Shown: positions 6,543 through 7,190 of the stretch, piece by piece
Position numbering within the stretch: position 1 is the first letter of the stretch
Layout of the letters: each line of letters starts with the position of its first letter
NCBI GenBank assembly: GCA_001801365.1
Contig: MGXL01000100.1
Span: 10,936 to 18,125, forward strand
DNA from: Gammaproteobacteria bacterium RBG_16_57_12
GTDB lineage: Bacteria; Pseudomonadota; Gammaproteobacteria; RBG-16-57-12
Length of the DNA stretch: 7,190 bases
Direction of reading: 5' to 3'
The notes under the pieces: generated by a model
What the model was told of the DNA's origin: nothing
Databases searched by the model: none
Seen by the model: the letters and a program-made list of their open reading frames with translations, nothing else
Position numbers and translations under genes: made by a program

Positions 6543-7106
6543 TCAGGCAGAAAAGGGCAGGTCTTCAAATTTCTTGTTTTGCAGGATGGCTTCATCCAGC
6601 AGGACGATCTCGATCGCCAGGCCAAGCAGGGGGGCGAATTCCAGCACCCCTTCCCTGGAGTAATTGATGAATCCTCCGATTTTGTTCAGGGCGAGGAAGA
6701 CGCCCACGGTGGCGCCGCGGGCAACAATCGGGGTGACCAATACATTCCTGGTTTTGTAGCCGGTCGCGTCATCCCAGGTCCGCGACACGCGAATCCCCGG
6801 ATCGAGCTTCTTTAATTCCGTCTCGTTGTAAGCATCATTGACACGTAGAGTCCGGCCCGTTAGATAACAGCATCCCGTCAGACTGTGTTTATTGATGGGC
6901 AACCGCACCTCGCCGCGTCCTTGCGCCACTCGCGAGGCCAGTTCATTCCTTTGCTTGTCGACGATAAACAAAGTGCAGCGATCCGCATCCAGATAGTCGC
7001 GGATATCCTCGACCAGTTTTTCCAGAATCAGTCTTCTGTCCTTCGACCCGATAATATCGTCGATGAAGTTAAAGAAGCATGCACTGTTTTTGATAAATTC
7101 CTTCAT
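6543..7106 (-). CDS. Stand-alone GAF-domain protein, probable ligand sensor
   Basis: This 187-residue protein is essentially one GAF domain (about 24-172) with short ends and no recognisable output domain. Signature parts are RCTLFIVD (43-50), TGYKTRNVLVTPI (115-127) and VGVFLALNK (134-142), as in GAF domains of phosphodiesterases and adenylyl cyclases. The NKxxxF part of the cyclic-nucleotide NKFDE signature is present (Asn141, Lys142, Phe146), but Arg151-Glu152 stand where Asp would be expected, so cyclic-nucleotide binding is possible, not shown. The ATG at 7104-7106 is the only ATG after an in-frame stop at 7128-7130; its ribosome-binding site is weak. Its stop abuts that of the convergent lipoprotein gene. 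It may act by protein-protein contact with a partner encoded elsewhere. Confidence 0.85.
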   Translation of the reverse strand: MKEFIKNSACFFNFIDDIIGSKDRRLILEKLVEDIRDYLDADRCTLFIVDKQRNELASRVAQGRGEVRLPINKHSLTGCCYLTGRTLRVNDAYNETELKKLDPGIRVSRTWDDATGYKTRNVLVTPIVARGATVGVFLALNKIGGFINYSREGVLEFAPLLGLAIEIVLLDEAILQNKKFEDLPFSA

Positions 7107-7190
7107 TGCCTGGATCTCTCGCTCAGTTTATTTTTCGCTCAATCGGCGTGCGCCTGGGCCGATGTCTTGCGCTCTTTGGGCATGGGGTGT

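Noticed and set aside
7128..7190. Partial - strand gene ending near the right edge
   Set aside because: Short open frames run in from the edge on the - strand, ending at TAA 7128-7130 or at a TGA slightly upstream, but under 21 codons are visible and none is recognisable.

Overview
The window reads as an ordinary, well-conserved chromosomal segment of a gammaproteobacterium (moderate GC by eye, encoded CCA on the tRNA, E. coli-like S11, S13, L17, RpoA and RF3). The exact lineage cannot be fixed from the sequence. One clue is ribosomal protein S4, which keeps the four-cysteine zinc-binding N-terminus that E. coli has lost.

Left part (about 76-3232, + strand): the alpha ribosomal-protein operon in its standard order, rpmJ (L36), rpsM (S13), rpsK (S11), rpsD (S4), rpoA (RNA polymerase alpha) and rplQ (L17). 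Spacing is tight from rpsM to rplQ, and a strong intrinsic terminator follows rplQ. The 94-nt gap between rpmJ and rpsM holds a GC-rich hairpin in the place where S4 autoregulates this operon in E. coli. rpsD starts at a TTG codon. RpoA has a C-terminal tail of roughly 20 residues beyond the E. coli end. No end of secY could be recognised in the first 75 bases.

Middle (3233-3550): a single tRNA-Lys(UUU) gene with its own plausible sigma70 promoter and its own intrinsic terminator, so it forms an independent unit.

Right part (3551-7190): prfC (peptide-chain release factor RF3), then 13 nt later an unrecognised 465-residue predicted outer-membrane lipoprotein built from about four copies of a helical unit of roughly 80-85 residues, probably co-transcribed with prfC. 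Converging on it from the - strand, with stop codons directly abutting and no terminator visible between, is a small stand-alone GAF-domain protein that may sense a small ligand.

Most of the window is translation and transcription machinery. The parts that are not routine are the repeat lipoprotein, the solo GAF protein, the zinc-type S4 and the rpmJ-rpsM spacer. I see no mobile element, CRISPR array, defence gene or biosynthetic cluster, and nothing that clearly amounts to a new system.
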